17,421 nucleotides of DNA from CAZYCC01 sp964645985 (lineage in GTDB: Bacteria; Bacillota; Clostridia; Oscillospirales; CAG-272), in contig CAZYCC010000035.1 in assembly GCA_964645985.1 (NCBI GenBank), positions 1-17,421 on the forward strand, given 5' to 3'. Below the pieces are notes generated by a model that was not told where the DNA came from, did no database searches, and saw only the letters and a program-made list of their open reading frames with translations. How positions within the stretch are numbered: the stretch's first letter is position 1; each line of letters opens with the position of its first letter. Shown one piece after another: positions 14,607-17,421 of this stretch. The translations under genes were made by a program, and so were the position numbers.

Positions 14607-15250
14607 GACCTTACCAAAATATGCCGCGCCGCATCGAGCGCCGCGGGCCGCGGTGCGCCGTATTGCGCCGGAAGGTCTCCTCACTCAAAGGGAAAAACCG
14701 AATCTTCATTATAGCAGAGTCGCGCCCGGTTTGCAAGGGCGGGAGCGCACGGCAGGGGCCCCTCTCGCGGGGTTCCCCGCGAGCGGCGGCTATGCCCTCG
14801 CGCGAGAAGGGGCGGCGAGGCGAACGCAAGAAGGATCCGCAGCGCATCGCGGATATGCCCTCGCCGCGCCCCGGGTAGGGAGGGTGCCGTCCCGGCGTCG
14901 GGTAAGCGCCTCGCGGCAGCTATGTTCACGCCGCGCGCGGGATGGAGCGCGACAAGGTCGCTTCGCGCGCTCTTTCGGGAGGAGCGAGGGCGGTCGCTTT
15001 GCGCGATATTCACGCGCGGCACGCGGGGGGAGTCCGCGCTCGATGAGTCGAGCGGCGTGTCACCCCCTATTTGCACGCGCGGCGGCGCGGAGGGTTCCGG
15101 CGGCGCTTTGCGCGGCGCGGCGGGATAGGGAGGGCGCGCGTCGCGGTCTTCGCGTCGGCACGCCGACAGTGCAAGGCTCGCGCGGGCGGCATTTGCTCGC
15201 GGGTGCGGCGCGGCATTTGACCCCTTCGTTTTGTCCGATAGGAGGATTGC
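14607..15250. other. 640-bp stretch with no recognisable gene
   Basis: Both strands are almost fully open (long frames on plus and minus), but every translation is Ala/Arg/Pro-rich without family features, as expected by chance at this GC content. The stretch holds the minus-strand trmB promoter (14708-14736) and short repeated words: TATGCCCTCGC near 14790 and 14852, and TTCACGC-type words near 14924 and 15010. It lies where a PadR-type regulator would often sit before HAAS/DUF4097 genes, but none is found. Confidence 0.55.
14708..14736 (-). promoter_or_regulatory. Sigma-A promoter of trmB-pth-mfd
   Basis: On the minus strand, TTGCAA (14736-14731) and a perfect TATAAT (14713-14708) are 17 bp apart, with an extended -10 TGC. 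Transcription near 14701 gives a leader of about 130 nt before trmB. No comparable promoter is visible before pth or mfd, so the three genes are probably co-transcribed. Confidence 0.8.
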
Positions 15251-16339
15251 TTGGCAATATCCAGAGAAGCCTTTCTCGCGCGGCTGCGGAGCTGCCTCGC
15301 GGAGGAGGGGATTGACCCCGCGGCGGCGGATCGCTTTCTGCGGCAATTCACCGACGCGCTCGACAGCCTCTCCCCGGAGGACGCGGCGGCGAAGATCGCC
15401 TCTTTCGGGCGGCCGGAGGATCTCGCCGCGCGGGTCGCCGAGAAGGTGGGGACGGCGAGCGCGCCTCCCTCACCCGCGGACGCCGCGCGGCGAGTTACCT
15501 CCGAGCGCGCGCCGCAGCCGCTGCCCCCGGAGGACGCCGCGCCCTTTCGCGGACAAAATGAACGCCCCCGCGACGGGCAGTCCTCTCGGCCACAGGGCGA
15601 GCGCGCGAGCGACGGACAGAGCGCGCGGGAAAACTCCGGGCAAAGCCCTGGGCAATACCCCCGGAAAAACCCCGCAGGCAGCCCTTCCTCCGCGAGAAGC
15701 GCGAGACCCCGCCCGGTCGATCGCGCGGTCGAGCGCGCGTCCTCCCCGCAAGGGCAGGCGCGCGGGAACGGGCGCGCTCCCGCGCGAGGCAGCGCGCAGA
15801 GCGCTCCCTCCGCCTATCCGCAGACAAGCCCTCCGCGCCCCGCGCCATCCCCACGCGCTGACCTGCCCGGATATGCCGTCACCGACGGATCCTCCGATGA
15901 CAAGGTCACGCTCGATGCGCGGCAAAAACGCAATTTTCTGCTCACGGTGGTGCTGACCTCGCCCTTGTGGGGGTTCCTACTGTGCTGCGTTATCGCGCTG
16001 TTCCTCCTCGGCTACACGGCGGTCTTTCTCCTCTCGGCGGCGCTCGTTGTCGGGGAGGTGGTGCTCGTGCTCGGCGGGGTGCTGCTCGCCGTCATCGGCA
16101 TCGTCTACGGCGTGACGAAAATGCTCCCCGGCGCGGAAACGCCCTATGTCGGCCTATATGAGCTGGGCTTGGGCATTCGCATCGGCGGCGTGGTGCTGCT
16201 GGTCGCCATTCTCATTTACAATCTCGTGCTCAACGGCGCGCCCTTTGCCGTGCGGCAGCTCAACCGCCTTGCGCGCTTTGCCGCGCGGGGTCTCTCGCGC
16301 CTTGTCAACAATCTGCAAAGGAGGTTCGCGGCGAAATGA
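15251..16339 (+). CDS. HAAS/DUF1700-like membrane protein with long disordered linker
   Basis: The product is 362 residues. Residues 4-66 form a small helical domain (REAFLARLRSCLAEEGI... then FGRPEDLAARVAEKV) like the HAAS/DUF1700 cytoplasmic domain: helices separated by a predicted turn and ending with a G-x-P-E-x-L-A motif. Residues about 68-218 are Pro/Ser/Arg/Gln-rich and should be disordered. Residues about 228-288 hold three hydrophobic helices and 308-328 a fourth, followed by a basic tail. HAAS proteins usually partner with PadR-type regulators and DUF4097 proteins in Firmicutes, in poorly understood envelope signalling. The start is TTG at 15251, with GGAGG five bases before it (15241-15245); no upstream alternative has a ribosome site. 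The stop overlaps the next start by ATGA, implying translational coupling. The DUF1700 assignment is by pattern and gene context. Confidence 0.72.
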   Translation: MAISREAFLARLRSCLAEEGIDPAAADRFLRQFTDALDSLSPEDAAAKIASFGRPEDLAARVAEKVGTASAPPSPADAARRVTSERAPQPLPPEDAAPFRGQNERPRDGQSSRPQGERASDGQSARENSGQSPGQYPRKNPAGSPSSARSARPRPVDRAVERASSPQGQARGNGRAPARGSAQSAPSAYPQTSPPRPAPSPRADLPGYAVTDGSSDDKVTLDARQKRNFLLTVVLTSPLWGFLLCCVIALFLLGYTAVFLLSAALVVGEVVLVLGGVLLAVIGIVYGVTKMLPGAETPYVGLYELGLGIRIGGVVLLVAILIYNLVLNGAPFAVRQLNRLARFAARGLSRLVNNLQRRFAAK

Positions 16340-17202
16340 GACCGGCATCGATTATTTTTCTTGTCCTCAGCCTGATTTTGATCATCACGGGGTCTGTGAT
16401 CTGCTCGCGCGCGACGCGCGAGGCCGAGGCGGACGGCTTCAACCTCCTCGAGCGGGAGACCGACGAGGACGGCAACAGCATCCGCAGCTATCCCCTGACC
16501 AAGGAGAAGGAGGACGACCCCGAAATTCTCAAGCTGCAAGTCAAGCTGAAGGGAGTGGAGCTGACCATCGAAGGCGGGCAGGAGCGCTCCTACGTTGAGG
16601 TGTGGAATCGCGGCGCGGTCTTCAACTGCTTCAAGGCGAACAAGGTGATGACCGTCTCGAACCTACTCGATTTTGCCGACATCATCGAGTCGAGCGGCAG
16701 CGGATTTGAGTTCGACGGCATCCGCAAGTATATGGATTTTCACATTTTCGAGACGAAGAAGACGAAGGTCGTCATTTACCTGAGCAACGACGAGCCGCTC
16801 AAACAAATCGAGCTGCAGCTCGAGGACTGCGACGCGACGATGCGCGGCGTGGACAGCTCGCTCGACCTCATCGCGAAGTCAACGAACAGCCGCCTCTCGC
16901 TGCAGGAGATCAAGACCGACTCGCACATTCGCCTCGAGGCGACGGGGGGCAGCATCGAGGCGGAGGATCTGCTCTTCGCCGGAATGGACCTAGATCTTGC
17001 CGGGTGCAAGTTCGCGCTCGATGAGACAAATTTCAGCGCGCTCTACCCGATCGGGTATTCGCTCACGATGGAGGACGCGTCGCTCACGGTCAACGGTCTG
17101 CCGGTTCTCGAGAACGAGTACACCTACGCGGCGGGTGCCGAGCACGCGCTCACCGGCAAGGTCTCCGGGGGAGAGGTCGAGCTCACCTTCACAGAAGGAT
17201 AA
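16336..17202 (+). CDS. DUF4097-like membrane-anchored beta-rich protein
   Basis: The product is 288 residues with one N-terminal membrane helix (about 5-23) and no lipobox. An acidic linker follows, then a domain of repeated short beta strands from about residue 68 to the end (for example LKLQVKLKGVELTIEGG, KVVIYLSND, DSHIRLEATGGSIEAEDL). This pattern resembles DUF4097, the putative adhesin or beta-helix family often encoded beside HAAS/DUF1700 proteins. The likely topology places the beta domain outside the cell. The ATG at 16336 overlaps the upstream stop (ATGA), with AAAGGAGG at 16317-16324. The gene ends the operon and is followed by the terminator at 17379-17405. Its molecular function is not known to me; family assignment rests on the strand pattern and the neighbour. 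Confidence 0.75.
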   Translation: MRPASIIFLVLSLILIITGSVICSRATREAEADGFNLLERETDEDGNSIRSYPLTKEKEDDPEILKLQVKLKGVELTIEGGQERSYVEVWNRGAVFNCFKANKVMTVSNLLDFADIIESSGSGFEFDGIRKYMDFHIFETKKTKVVIYLSNDEPLKQIELQLEDCDATMRGVDSSLDLIAKSTNSRLSLQEIKTDSHIRLEATGGSIEAEDLLFAGMDLDLAGCKFALDETNFSALYPIGYSLTMEDASLTVNGLPVLENEYTYAAGAEHALTGKVSGGEVELTFTEG

Positions 17203-17378
17203 ATAGGCAACTGAAATACCGCCCTCCGGTGAAACGCGCGGGGCGGCGCGGCGGGCGAGCGGCGCGAAATGCCGGCGAGGCGCGGGGAAGGGCGCGCGGC
17301 GGCGGCGGAGCGGGTGCCGCGGAGAGCGGCGCGAGGCGAGCGGCACCCGGGATAGAGAAGCCCTACCGTGCATAAAAG

Positions 17379-17405
17379 AAAAGCCGCCCGGAAGGGCGGC
17401 TTTTT
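17379..17405 (+). terminator. Intrinsic terminator after the HAAS/DUF4097-like pair
   Basis: GCCGCCC (17383-17389) pairs with GGGCGGC (17394-17400) around a GGAA tetraloop. AAAA before the stem and TTTTT after it (17401-17405) extend the pairing. It lies 176 bp past the DUF4097-like stop; the bases between (17203-17378) are GC-rich and hold no gene I can support. Confidence 0.9.
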
Positions 17406-17421
17406 CTCGTGGGAGCCGCCG

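Noticed and set aside
14605..15315. 236-codon rightward open frame after the 14571 promoter
   Set aside because: The translation is almost entirely Ala/Arg/Gly/Ser-rich, the opposite strand is equally open, and no ribosome site or family pattern is seen.
14681..15346. 221-codon leftward open frame over the same region
   Set aside because: It reads Pro/Arg/Ser-rich, overlaps the start of the HAAS-like gene and the trmB promoter, and mirrors the open plus strand; chance at high GC.

Overview
The window looks like a GC-rich Clostridia chromosome, probably an uncultivated gut Oscillospirales-type bacterium from a metagenome assembly. This is inferred from four things: strong AGGAGG-type ribosome binding sites plus one TTG start, sigma-A promoters with 17-bp spacers, the Firmicutes-style order pth-mfd, and a dockerin-bearing secreted cysteine protease of a kind known from ruminococci. 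A run of exactly 100 N (14298-14397) marks a scaffold gap inside trmB.

Layout. Positions 1-2250: nagB (glucosamine-6-phosphate deaminase) and a lipoprotein with an Asp-Phe-Gly repeat tail, each behind its own promoter and closed by an intrinsic terminator at 2218-2246. Positions 2250-5558: a 540-bp stretch without a convincing gene, a near-consensus promoter at 2783-2811, and a secreted papain-like (C1) protease of 862 residues ending in a type I dockerin. Positions 5559-8750: a 470-bp spacer with a strong hairpin, then a calcium-type P-type ATPase. The ATPase converges on mfd across a 530-bp spacer that holds a bidirectional terminator and a second hairpin. Positions 9279-14569 (minus strand): trmB-pth-mfd, read as one group of tRNA maintenance and transcription-repair genes, with a promoter at 14708-14736. 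Positions 14570-17405 (plus strand): about 640 bp without a recognisable gene, then two translationally coupled genes, a HAAS/DUF1700-like membrane protein (TTG start) and a DUF4097-like membrane-anchored beta-rich protein, closed by an intrinsic terminator.

The genes form separate small units rather than one pathway. The most unusual points are the overlapping face-to-face promoters at the trmB 5' end, the 51-bp tandem duplication in the lipoprotein, the dockerin protease, the 150-residue disordered linker in the HAAS-like protein with no PadR regulator visible beside it, and terminator-like hairpins pointing left where no leftward gene is evident. I did not find a complete new multigene system. 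No CRISPR array, tRNA, rRNA, insertion sequence or phage gene is visible.
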